Positions 1-4,626 of a stretch of DNA of 7,758 nt are shown here, in pieces. Each line of letters begins with the position of its first letter. Within the stretch, counting starts at the first letter, position 1. The stretch is from positions 1-7,758 of the forward strand of contig HF972673.1 of assembly GCA_000432995.1 (NCBI GenBank), written 5' to 3'. Under the pieces are notes generated by a model. The model saw only the letters and a list, made by a program, of their open reading frames with translations, searched no databases and was not told the origin of the DNA. The position numbers and the translations under genes were made by a program. Origin of the DNA: Clostridium sp. CAG:1013 (GTDB lineage Bacteria; Bacillota; Clostridia; Oscillospirales; Acutalibacteraceae).

Positions 1-96
1 GCTCTTCTCAGGACCATTCTTGGAAAGGCTGGTGTAGTCCGTTACGGACATGTTCCGCCTTGCCGCGGTGGTCGGCTTGTAATTCTTGATTGCCAT
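1..96 (-). CDS. rplB: Ribosomal protein L2 (uL2), N-terminal fragment cut by window edge
   Basis: Only the first 32 codons are visible; the gene continues past the left edge. The product begins MAIKNYKPTTAARRNMSV, the characteristic start of bacterial L2, a large-subunit protein needed for subunit association and the peptidyl transferase region. The start ATG is at 96-94. Upstream in the mRNA sense an AGGAG lies about 11 nt before it, giving a good ribosome binding site. The gene follows rplW in the standard S10-operon order (S10, L3, L4, L23, L2), but the gap to rplW is 111 nt and hairpin-rich, longer than usual. Identification rests on the N-terminus plus gene order; both are strong. Confidence 0.95.
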   Translation of the reverse strand, partial: MAIKNYKPTTAARRNMSVTDYTSLSKNGPEKS

Positions 97-207
97 TTGG
101 TTTTCACTCTCCTATATTGGCTTTGCGGGGGCGGCGTCCCCCATTCGTGCCCATTCTCACTTGGGCGATCTCACTCGCTCGTGAGGGTCCTCTATCAGGA
201 CCAGACT
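97..207 (-). other. Structured rplW-rplB intergenic spacer with four tandem hairpins
   Basis: This 111-nt non-coding spacer contains four consecutive perfect inverted repeats. In mRNA (minus) order they are GGTCCT/AGGACC-type (186-202, 6-bp stem, 5-nt loop), CTCAC/GTGAG (170-185, 5 bp, 6-nt loop), GCCCA/TGGGC (149-166, 5 bp, 8-nt loop) and GGGGG/CCCCC (127-142, 5 bp, 6-nt loop). None is followed by a U tract, so they are not intrinsic terminators. The rplB ribosome binding site lies beyond the last hairpin and stays free. Function is unknown: RNA processing or stability, translational control of L2, or a dispersed repeat are possible. Confidence 0.6.
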
Positions 208-498
208 TTAGATCATAGACTCGAAGAATTCGATGGTCTTGCTGTCCTCGGTCAGGGTGACGACGGCTTTCTTCCAGCTTCTGGTATAGCCTTCGTAGCG
301 GCCCTGGCGGCGCAGATGGCCCCTGACATGGAGGGTGTTCACCTTGCTGACCTTAACGCCGAAAAGCTCTTCCACAGCGCGCTTAACGTCGATCTTAGTG
401 GAATCCTTGCTCACCTCAAAGGTGTACTTCTTCTGGCTGTTGCCGTCCATGGTCTTTTCGGTGATGATGGGGCGGATGATGATATCCTGGGCTGCCAT
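208..498 (-). CDS. rplW: Ribosomal protein L23 (uL23)
   Basis: The 96-residue product has the usual L23 length and order of motifs: RPIITEKT near the N-terminus, the VEELFGVKV segment (about 42-50), VNTLHVRG (53-60) and the WKKAVVTL strand (75-82). L23 binds domain III of 23S rRNA at the exit tunnel. Glu14 in ITEK aligns with the E. coli Glu18 region known to contact trigger factor and SRP (family knowledge). The ATG at 498-496 overlaps the rplD stop by one base (TAATG), and a GGAGG about 10 nt upstream lies inside rplD, so translation is probably coupled to L4. The stop is TAA at 210-208. Confidence 0.98.
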   Translation of the reverse strand: MAAQDIIIRPIITEKTMDGNSQKKYTFEVSKDSTKIDVKRAVEELFGVKVSKVNTLHVRGHLRRQGRYEGYTRSWKKAVVTLTEDSKTIEFFESMI

Positions 499-1121
499 TA
501 TGCATACACCTCCTCGATCTTAGCGACTGCATCCTTAACGACGATGAACTTGTCAGCGCCCAGGATGTCATATACGTTCAGGGTGTTGACCTGAGCGGTC
601 TTCACACCAGGGATGTTCCGGGCGGAAGCGATCACTTTCTCGTCCATGGTGGACAGAACGATCAGGGCCTTCTTCTCGGAACCCACCGCCTTGAGCATAT
701 CGGCGATGGTCTTGGTCTTATAGGAATCGGCAGTGATCTGGTCGATGACGATCATCTCGTTGTCACGCACCTTGGAAGAAAGGGCGGACTTCATGGCCAG
801 GCGCTTCACCTTCTTGTTCAGGGTGTAGCGGTACTCCCGGGGCTTGGGAGCGAACACGATGCCGCCATGGGTCCACTGGGGAGCGCGGGTGGAACCCTGA
901 CGGGCCCGGCCGGTGCCCTTCTGGCGCCACGGCTTCTTGCCGCCGCCGGAAACCTCACTGCGGGTGAGAGCGGACTGAGTGCCCTGGCGCTGGTTGGCCA
1001 GATAATTCTTCACCATGTCGTTCATCACGGACACGTTGGGCTCGATGCCGAACACGGCCTCATTGAGTTCCTGCTGGCCCACTTCCTGGCCCTGCATGTT
1101 CAAAACTGCGATACTAGGCAT
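498..1121 (-). CDS. rplD: Ribosomal protein L4 (uL4)
   Basis: The 207-residue product is full length for L4. It shows the basic extended tunnel loop at about 57-97, including KKPWRQKGTGRARQGS (62-77) and the WTHGGIVFAPKPR segment (83-95). This loop contacts 23S rRNA near the macrolide site and no insertion or deletion is obvious in it. The globular domain ends with an IEEVYA tail. The ATG is at 1121-1119 with AAGGAGG about 8-10 nt upstream, 18 nt after rplC. In gammaproteobacteria L4 represses its own S10 operon by attenuation; the leader ahead of rpsJ here has a terminator, so L4 is a reasonable candidate regulator, but this is inference. Confidence 0.98.
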   Translation of the reverse strand: MPSIAVLNMQGQEVGQQELNEAVFGIEPNVSVMNDMVKNYLANQRQGTQSALTRSEVSGGGKKPWRQKGTGRARQGSTRAPQWTHGGIVFAPKPREYRYTLNKKVKRLAMKSALSSKVRDNEMIVIDQITADSYKTKTIADMLKAVGSEKKALIVLSTMDEKVIASARNIPGVKTAQVNTLNVYDILGADKFIVVKDAVAKIEEVYA

Positions 1122-1139
1122 GCTTTATTCCTCCTTCCC

Positions 1140-1772
1140 TTACGCTTTCACACTGTCGCGGACAATGACGATGCCGCCGTTGGGGCCGGGGATGGCGCCC
1201 TTTACCGCGATCAGATTGTTCTCGGCGTCCACCTTGGCAACCGTCAGGTTCTGCACGGTGACGGTCTCAGCACCCAGATGGCCGGCCATCTTCAGGCCCT
1301 TCCAAACACGAGAGGGAGTGGAGCAGGCGCCGTTGGAACCGCCGTGGCGGGCAACAGGACCGGAACCGTGGGTCTCCTTCAGGCGGCGGAAGTTCCAGCG
1401 CTTGATCACGCCGGCGTAGCCCTTACCTTTGCTCTTGCCGGTAACGTCCACGCGCTCGCCGGTCTCAAAGGTGTCGGCCTTGATCAGATCGCCCACGTTC
1501 AGGGCGCTGATGTCGTCCAGGCGGAATTCCCGCAGGGTCTTCTTGGGGGCCACATCGCCCTTCTTGAAGTGACCGGTGAGGGGCTTCTTCACCCGCTGGG
1601 GCTTCTGGTCGCCGAAGCCGACCTGCACAGCATTGTAGCCGTCGTTTTCCACGGTCTTCTTCTGCGTCACCACGCAGGGACCGGCTTCGATGACAGTGAC
1701 GGGAATGACTTTTCCCTTTTCGTCGAAGATCTGCGTCATGCCGATCTTCTTGCCGATGATTCCTTTTTTCAT
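1140..1772 (-). CDS. rplC: Ribosomal protein L3 (uL3)
   Basis: The 210-residue product starts MKKGIIGKKIGMTQIFDEKG, the diagnostic L3 N-terminus. The central TGKSKGKGYAGVIKRWNF segment (111-128) and the HGSGPVARHGGSNGACSTPSRV stretch in two halves around 135-156 form the extension that reaches toward the peptidyl transferase centre. GRAM-positive-type KMAGHLG follows at 161-167. L3 is an early 23S rRNA-binding assembly initiator. The ATG at 1772-1770 has AGGAGG about 9 nt upstream. The gene lies 93 nt after rpsJ and 18 nt before rplD. The sequence looks intact and normal. Confidence 0.98.
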   Translation of the reverse strand: MKKGIIGKKIGMTQIFDEKGKVIPVTVIEAGPCVVTQKKTVENDGYNAVQVGFGDQKPQRVKKPLTGHFKKGDVAPKKTLREFRLDDISALNVGDLIKADTFETGERVDVTGKSKGKGYAGVIKRWNFRRLKETHGSGPVARHGGSNGACSTPSRVWKGLKMAGHLGAETVTVQNLTVAKVDAENNLIAVKGAIPGPNGGIVIVRDSVKA

Positions 1773-1865
1773 CTTTCTTTCCTCCTAATAGAGTTATTGG
1801 TTGGATCTCTCCAACATGACCCTCCTGCTCCGGAGTAGCTTAAAACCAATCTGTGAAGTCTTTTC
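1773..1865 (-). other. rpsJ-rplC spacer with competing stem-loops
   Basis: This 93-nt spacer carries a perfect hairpin GTTGGA/TCCAAC (1800-1815), which in the mRNA sense has a GAGA (GNRA-type) tetraloop. It also carries a longer-range perfect 7-bp pairing ATTGGTT (1796-1802) with AACCAAT (1844-1850). The two share bases 1800-1802, so they cannot both form fully. The rplC ribosome binding site (AGGAGG, near 1782-1787) is just downstream in the mRNA. There is no U tract, so it is not a terminator. A role in tuning L3 translation or RNA processing is possible but unproven. Confidence 0.45.
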
Positions 1866-2177
1866 TTACAGCTTGATTTCGATCTCTACGCCGGCGGGGA
1901 GTTCCAGACCCATCAGAGCCTCAACGGTCTTGTTGCTGGGCCGGAGAATGTCGATCAGTCTCTTGTGGGTGCGCATCTCGAACTGCTCACGGCTGTCCTT
2001 ATACTTATGAACAGCGCGCAGAATGGTGATGATCTGCTTCTCGGTGGGCAGCGGCACGGGACCGGAGACCCGAGCGCCGGTGCGCTTGGCGGTGGCGACG
2101 ATCTTCTCGGAAGACTGGTCCACCAGCTGATGATCGTACCCCTTAATTCTGATTCTGATCTTTTCCTTGACTGCCAC
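1866..2177 (-). CDS. rpsJ: Ribosomal protein S10 (uS10, NusE)
   Basis: The 103-residue product has the full S10 length. It contains IRIRIKGYDHQLVDQS at the N-terminus, the GPVPLPTEK turn (39-47), the KDSREQFEMRTHKRLIDI loop (60-77) and the PAGVEIEIKL C-terminus (94-103). S10 sits in the 30S head and, as NusE, joins NusB in antitermination complexes. The start is GTG at 2177-2175, preceded by TTAAGGAGG (2187-2195) with 9 nt between the SD core and the codon; no ATG fits better. It is the first gene of the S10 operon, about 310 nt behind its promoter and separated from it by a structured leader with a terminator. Confidence 0.98.
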   Translation of the reverse strand: MAVKEKIRIRIKGYDHQLVDQSSEKIVATAKRTGARVSGPVPLPTEKQIITILRAVHKYKDSREQFEMRTHKRLIDILRPSNKTVEALMGLELPAGVEIEIKL

Positions 2178-2257
2178 TCAAAATCGCCTCCTTAAATTTC
2201 TGTTAGGCGGGCTGGGTTTTTTCAACACTGTTCCGGGTGTTTCCACCCTGGACATAG

Positions 2258-2290
2258 AAAAACCGGAAATCCGCGAACCGCGGATTCCGG
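2258..2290 (-). terminator. Intrinsic terminator inside the S10 leader
   Basis: In the mRNA sense a 12-bp near-perfect stem CCGGAATCCGCG pairs with CGCGGATTTCCGG (one bulged U), closed by a 3-nt GTT loop and followed at once by five Us (2262-2258). This is a classical Rho-independent terminator. It sits about 80 nt upstream of rpsJ and 200 nt downstream of the only good promoter, so it would stop the operon transcript unless disrupted. This position marks it as an attenuator rather than an end-of-gene terminator. Confidence 0.85.
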
Positions 2291-2407
2291 GGCAAGGACA
2301 AACCCATATCATCCTCTGAAGGGCACAAATTCGGCCTGCCGGGTTCGCCCGGTGGTTCCATCCCTTCAAATTCCTTCGCCCGGTTTCAAATCGGACATAC
2401 TCCACGG

Positions 2408-2430
2408 AAAAACCGGCCGCATCAGGGCCG
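2408..2430 (-). terminator. Weak terminator-like hairpin early in the S10 leader
   Basis: In the mRNA sense CGGCC pairs with GGCCG across a 7-nt loop, followed by G and then five Us (2412-2408). The stem is only 5 bp but fully GC. Its 3' end, CCGGTTTTTC, is the same 10-mer as the 3' end of the main leader terminator. It could be a pause site or a weak first terminator; low confidence as a functional stop. Confidence 0.3.
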
Positions 2431-2497
2431 CAACCTCCCGCTTCATCGCATATCTGGCGTTCCCTTGTCTGGAACACCTGTGCAGTCACGCTTGATT

Positions 2498-2526
2498 ATA
2501 ATACCATACACCCCACTGTTTTGCAA
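2498..2526 (-). promoter_or_regulatory. Sigma-A promoter of the S10 operon
   Basis: On the minus strand a -35 box TTGCAA (2526-2521) is separated by exactly 17 bp from a -10 box TATTAT (2503-2498), which has an extended TGG just upstream. An overlapping TATAAT (2500-2495) could also serve as the -10 but would give a 20-bp spacer. Predicted transcription start is near 2490. No other good promoter was seen before rpsJ. Confidence 0.8.
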
Positions 2527-2528
2527 GG

Positions 2529-2555
2529 TTTTTTCAAGTTTTTTCGAATTTTTTT
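2529..2555 (-). promoter_or_regulatory. Phased A-tracts, probable UP element upstream of the S10 promoter
   Basis: Three T tracts on the plus strand (A tracts in the promoter sense) occupy 2529-2534, 2539-2544 and 2549-2555, so their starts are spaced exactly 10 bp. They lie immediately upstream of the -35 box. In-phase A tracts bend DNA, and A-rich sequence here is where RNA polymerase alpha C-terminal domains bind. This fits a strong growth-rate-controlled ribosomal promoter; activity is inferred. Confidence 0.6.
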
Positions 2556-2556
2556 C

Positions 2557-2577
2557 GCTTTTCCCCCAGAGAAAAGC
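2557..2577. repeat. Inverted repeat between the GDPD gene and the S10 promoter
   Basis: GCTTTTC (2557-2563) and GAAAAGC (2571-2577) form a perfect 7-bp stem with a 7-nt loop. Downstream of the phosphodiesterase gene the hairpin is followed on the minus strand by A-rich, not T-rich, DNA, so it does not qualify as an intrinsic terminator. No convincing terminator was seen between 2611 and the S10 promoter, so read-through into the ribosomal operon is possible. Confidence 0.4.
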
Positions 2578-2610
2578 AGAGAAATTTCCCCGTGTTTTTT
2601 GTGCACTTTT

Positions 2611-3537
2611 TCAGGAGTGACTTTCCTTCCCCTGAGTCTCCCCGCAGCGCAGGCACACGGCGGCAGCTTTGGCGGAATCCGCCAGCAAATCGGAGAACGT
2701 GAACTTCTTCCGAGGGTCGGTCTCCAAAGGCAGGAACTTCTCGAAGATGCACAGACAGCCATCTTCCTTGACGGTCTTGTAGTCCTCCAGACTGCGCACA
2801 GTCCAGCTCACCTCCTGGATTCCAAACACACGGCGGGCCATGCGAAGGGAGGTGTTGCTGCGGGTTTTGAAATCGTAAGCCTCAAAGTGGGGACGAGTGT
2901 AGAAGTTGGTCAGCAGGTTCCGGCCGATGAAATCCTCCAGCTTGGTCATGTTCTTCCGAGCCTTGCGGCACATGAGCTGGCCGCGGATCACTCGAGGGAA
3001 ATGCTGCCGGAACCATCGGACGATCCGAGGGTCGAAGGACTCCACGCAGTACAGGCCGGTGTAGCCCCGCAGCTGCTCCATGGTCTTTTGGCACAGCTCC
3101 TCCTGGCGGGTGTAGCTTTTCAGCTCGATGATAAGAGGCGTGCGGCCCCCTACCAGCTCCAACACCTGGGAAAACAGGGGGATCCTCTCTTCCGTCCCAA
3201 ACAGCCGATAACCGGACAGCTCCTCAAAGGTCATGTCGCAGATCTTCCGGTCCACTCCACAGGTCCGGGAGATGGAAAGGTCGTGGTGGACCACGATCTG
3301 CCCGTCCTTGGTCAGCTGCAAGTCGAACTCCATGCCGAAGCCGCCCCGCACCGCCAGGTCAAAGGCTTTCAGGGAGTTTTCCGGCACGCCTTTGTCCTTG
3401 TCGTGGAGACCTCGGTGGGCATAGTCAAATTTGTGGAAGGCGGAGAAGTCCGCCCGGGGCAGCTGGGGAGCAATGGCCCACAGCCACAGCACCAGGATCA
3501 CTACCACAATGGCCAACAGTATTAAAAGGATCGTCAT
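2611..3537 (-). CDS. Membrane-anchored glycerophosphodiester phosphodiesterase family protein
   Basis: The 308-residue product has one N-terminal hydrophobic segment (about 3-23) and then a GDPD-type TIM-barrel domain (about 35-275). GDPDs hydrolyse glycerophosphodiesters to glycerol-3-phosphate and an alcohol. Visible family residues are the YAHRG motif (His41, Arg42), Glu53 in PENS, Glu70 and Asp72 in MEFDLQLTKDG, His84/His85 in VVHHD, Glu138 and Lys140 in IIELK, and Trp245 in SWTVRS. The metal and catalytic set appears intact. The usual C-terminal GVDGIITD-like segment is replaced by EDGCLCIFEKFLP. The domain probably faces outward. The ATG at 3537-3535 overlaps the araC-type stop by 4 bp (ATGA), with GGGAGGG upstream, so the two are co-translated. 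The substrate and its link to the regulator are unknown. Confidence 0.9.
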   Translation of the reverse strand: MTILLILLAIVVVILVLWLWAIAPQLPRADFSAFHKFDYAHRGLHDKDKGVPENSLKAFDLAVRGGFGMEFDLQLTKDGQIVVHHDLSISRTCGVDRKICDMTFEELSGYRLFGTEERIPLFSQVLELVGGRTPLIIELKSYTRQEELCQKTMEQLRGYTGLYCVESFDPRIVRWFRQHFPRVIRGQLMCRKARKNMTKLEDFIGRNLLTNFYTRPHFEAYDFKTRSNTSLRMARRVFGIQEVSWTVRSLEDYKTVKEDGCLCIFEKFLPLETDPRKKFTFSDLLADSAKAAAVCLRCGETQGKESHS

Positions 3538-4436
3538 GCGTTTTCCCTCCCGATTGTCTCCGTCCGGCCCTGACGCCGGCGGAATTCCGTGGGCGTACAG
3601 CCCATACTCTCCTTGAACACTCCGATAAAATAGCTCAGGCTGTTGAAGCCCGTATCCAGAGCCACATCCAGCACTTTCCGGTCGCTTTCCAGCAAAAGCT
3701 CCATGGCGGCGGAGAGCCGCACCCGGTTAATGTACTGCACCGGTGTTTTAAAGGTATACTTTTTAAAAAGCCGACAGAAGTGGCCATCACTCATATGGCT
3801 GAGCTGGGCCAGCTCCCCGATGGTGATCTGCTGCCGGTAATGGCTCCGAATGTAGTCGATGGCGGTCTTGATTCCCTGGGCGGGAGCTTTCTCCCCTTGT
3901 GGTACGCTCCGCTCTCCCCGCTCTGTCAGCCCGGCGAAAATCTCAAGCAGCCGGGATCGCACCCGCAGCTCGTAGACCGGGGGACGGCGCACCAGCAGAT
4001 CCATCACCTGGTCGAAGACTTCCAGCATCTGCCGGCCTTCCTCCCCATCGGGAGAGGTAACCCGCAGGGGGTGGAGCTTTCCTTCCAGCACCGGGGCAAT
4101 GTACTTCCGCCGAGCAATGTCGCTTTGCTCCCCGCAGAGCATCTCCGGACTGAACACTACCGCGGCGTAATCCAGCACCTGGCCGTTCAAAGGCTGGGCA
4201 GCGTGGAGCTCTCCGCTGTTGAAGAATACCATCTCTCCCGCTTTGGCCTCAAAGTAATCGCTGCCGCACTGGACCCGGGCAGTACCCCGCTCCACTTTGA
4301 ACAGCTCCATCTCGTCGTGCCAGTGGCATTCCAGCTCCGGATGAGCCAGAGAGTAAGGCGGTTGGATGCGGTAACAGTCTACCGGCAGGCTGATGTCCCC
4401 GTGTTGACGGTCCTCTTTCAGTTCCCGGTTGACCAC
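3534..4436 (-). CDS. AraC/XylS-family transcriptional regulator with N-terminal cupin domain
   Basis: The protein has a sugar-sensing cupin-type N-terminal domain (about 10-120) with the CHWHDEMEL motif and the FFNSGELHA motif, both typical of the AraC_binding/cupin group. A C-terminal double helix-turn-helix of about 100 residues follows, including ITIGELAQLSHMSDGHFCRLFKKYT and, in the second motif, VLDVALDTGFNSLSYFIGVFKE. I chose the GTG at 4436-4434 (300 aa) because AGGCGG sits 7 nt upstream; a TTG at 4466 would add ten residues but has no SD. The gene diverges from xylS and shares a promoter region with it, so it most likely senses a xylose-containing sugar or derivative and controls xylS and itself. 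It overlaps the downstream phosphodiesterase gene by 4 bp. Confidence 0.92.
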   Translation of the reverse strand: MVNRELKEDRQHGDISLPVDCYRIQPPYSLAHPELECHWHDEMELFKVERGTARVQCGSDYFEAKAGEMVFFNSGELHAAQPLNGQVLDYAAVVFSPEMLCGEQSDIARRKYIAPVLEGKLHPLRVTSPDGEEGRQMLEVFDQVMDLLVRRPPVYELRVRSRLLEIFAGLTERGERSVPQGEKAPAQGIKTAIDYIRSHYRQQITIGELAQLSHMSDGHFCRLFKKYTFKTPVQYINRVRLSAAMELLLESDRKVLDVALDTGFNSLSYFIGVFKESMGCTPTEFRRRQGRTETIGRENA

Positions 4437-4472
4437 CTGCCCACCGCCTTTCTCCAAAAAGATCAAAATAGT

Positions 4473-4491
4473 GAAACGAATTGTCCGTTTC
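4473..4491. promoter_or_regulatory. Inverted repeat, candidate AraC-family operator
   Basis: GAAACG (4473-4478) and CGTTTC (4486-4491) form a perfect 6-bp inverted repeat around a 7-bp centre. It lies about 50-68 bp upstream of the predicted xylS start and inside the araC 5' untranslated region. An activator of xylS and autorepressor of araC could bind here. Binding is inferred from position and symmetry only. Confidence 0.4.
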
Positions 4492-4496
4492 CCACA
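4485..4496 (+). repeat. Left copy of 12-bp direct repeat CCGTTTCnCACA
   Basis: This 12-mer (CCGTTTCCCACA) matches 11 of 12 bases with the copy at 4579-4590. The two are 94 bp apart, close to nine helical turns, and lie symmetrically around the overlapping -10 boxes of the divergent promoters. It partly overlaps the inverted repeat at 4473-4491. Candidate half-site for the adjacent AraC-family protein. Confidence 0.4.
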
Positions 4497-4528
4497 AGCA
4501 TTTCCCCCGGACGCCGCCTTAGAATGAA

Positions 4529-4534
4529 TATACT
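4529..4534 (+). promoter_or_regulatory. xylS: Candidate -10 box of the xylS promoter
   Basis: TATACT at 4529-4534 is the best -10 match upstream of xylS. Seventeen bp farther upstream there is only CCCGGA, not a recognisable -35. A promoter lacking a -35 is typical of genes that need an activator, which fits the divergent AraC-family regulator. The predicted start near 4541 leaves an 86-nt 5' untranslated region. Confidence 0.4.
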
Positions 4535-4560
4535 ATATACCATCGGGATCGGTTTTGCAA
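4532..4560 (-). promoter_or_regulatory. Promoter of the AraC-family gene and phosphodiesterase
   Basis: On the minus strand a -35 box TTGCAA (4560-4555) and a -10 box TATAGT (4537-4532) are spaced exactly 17 bp. The -10 overlaps the candidate xylS -10, so the two promoters would compete. An inverted repeat CGGTT/AACCG (4550-4563) covers the -35. The predicted start is near 4525, giving a leader of about 90 nt. Confidence 0.55.
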
Positions 4561-4563
4561 CCG
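4550..4563. repeat. Inverted repeat over the araC-type -35 box
   Basis: CGGTT (4550-4554) and AACCG (4559-4563) are perfect inverted arms around TTGC. The element covers the -35 box of the regulator promoter, where a bound repressor would block RNA polymerase. It could also simply be a small RNA hairpin in the xylS 5' untranslated region. Confidence 0.3.
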
Positions 4564-4578
4564 CGAGGCCTGTTTCTC

Positions 4579-4590
4579 CCGTTTCTCACA
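4579..4590 (+). repeat. Right copy of 12-bp direct repeat CCGTTTCnCACA
   Basis: This copy reads CCGTTTCTCACA and is preceded by a partial GTTTCTC copy at 4572-4578. It lies upstream of the regulator's -35 and downstream of the predicted xylS start. Together with the left copy it gives a layout suited to cooperative binding or looping by an AraC-type dimer. Confidence 0.4.
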
Positions 4591-4626
4591 TCAAAAAATC
4601 TGACCTGAAAGAAAGGATGGTCTTTT

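Larger units (their letters stand above)
2178..2490 (-). promoter_or_regulatory. S10 operon leader RNA, predicted attenuator
   Basis: This 313-nt untranslated leader lies between the predicted transcription start and rpsJ. In mRNA order it holds: an 8-bp stem GGTGTTCC/GGAACGCC with one G-U pair (2456-2478); a GC-rich 5-bp stem followed by U5 (2408-2430); an outer GAAGGG/CCCTTC stem (2318-2323 with 2362-2367) enclosing CCGGG/CCCGG (2339-2352); the main intrinsic terminator (2258-2290); a GGGTG-GAAA-CACCC hairpin (2235-2248); and the rpsJ SD (2187-2192). A second CCGGGCGAA copy (2375-2383) could compete for the CCCGG strand. Such terminator-bearing leaders upstream of ribosomal operons usually act as protein-responsive attenuators. 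L4 is the best-known effector for S10 operons, but the ligand here is not shown. Confidence 0.7.

Noticed and set aside
1792..1815. Seven-codon frame MLERSNQ in the rpsJ-rplC spacer
   Set aside because: The GGAGG is only 3 nt from the ATG, too close for normal initiation, and the frame coincides with a hairpin.
867..1838. A 323-codon plus-strand frame across rplD and rplC
   Set aside because: Antisense shadow of two ribosomal protein genes, with low-complexity composition and no ribosome binding site evidence.
2344..2367. T-box-like string GGATGGAACCACCGGG in the S10 leader
   Set aside because: It resembles the T-box core (GGTGGNACCGCG) only partly, and the leader lacks a recognisable Stem I with specifier loop; a T-box before rpsJ is not expected.
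2178..2489. A 103-codon minus-strand frame covering the S10 leader
   Set aside because: It spans the promoter-proximal leader and the terminator hairpin, has no ribosome binding site or recognisable motif, and is Arg/Gly/Pro-rich as expected of chance GC-rich sequence.
2557..2577. Possible intrinsic terminator of the phosphodiesterase gene
   Set aside because: The stem is real but is followed on the minus strand by As rather than Ts, so it cannot act as a standard terminator in that direction.
2521..3525. A 334-codon plus-strand frame opposite the phosphodiesterase gene
   Set aside because: Antisense to a gene with intact GDPD motifs; the frame starts inside the S10 promoter and has no family motif.
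4555..4570. Possible CcpA cre site at TTGCAACCG in the divergent region
   Set aside because: The first nine bases fit the loose cre consensus but the second half does not, so it is not a credible catabolite operator.
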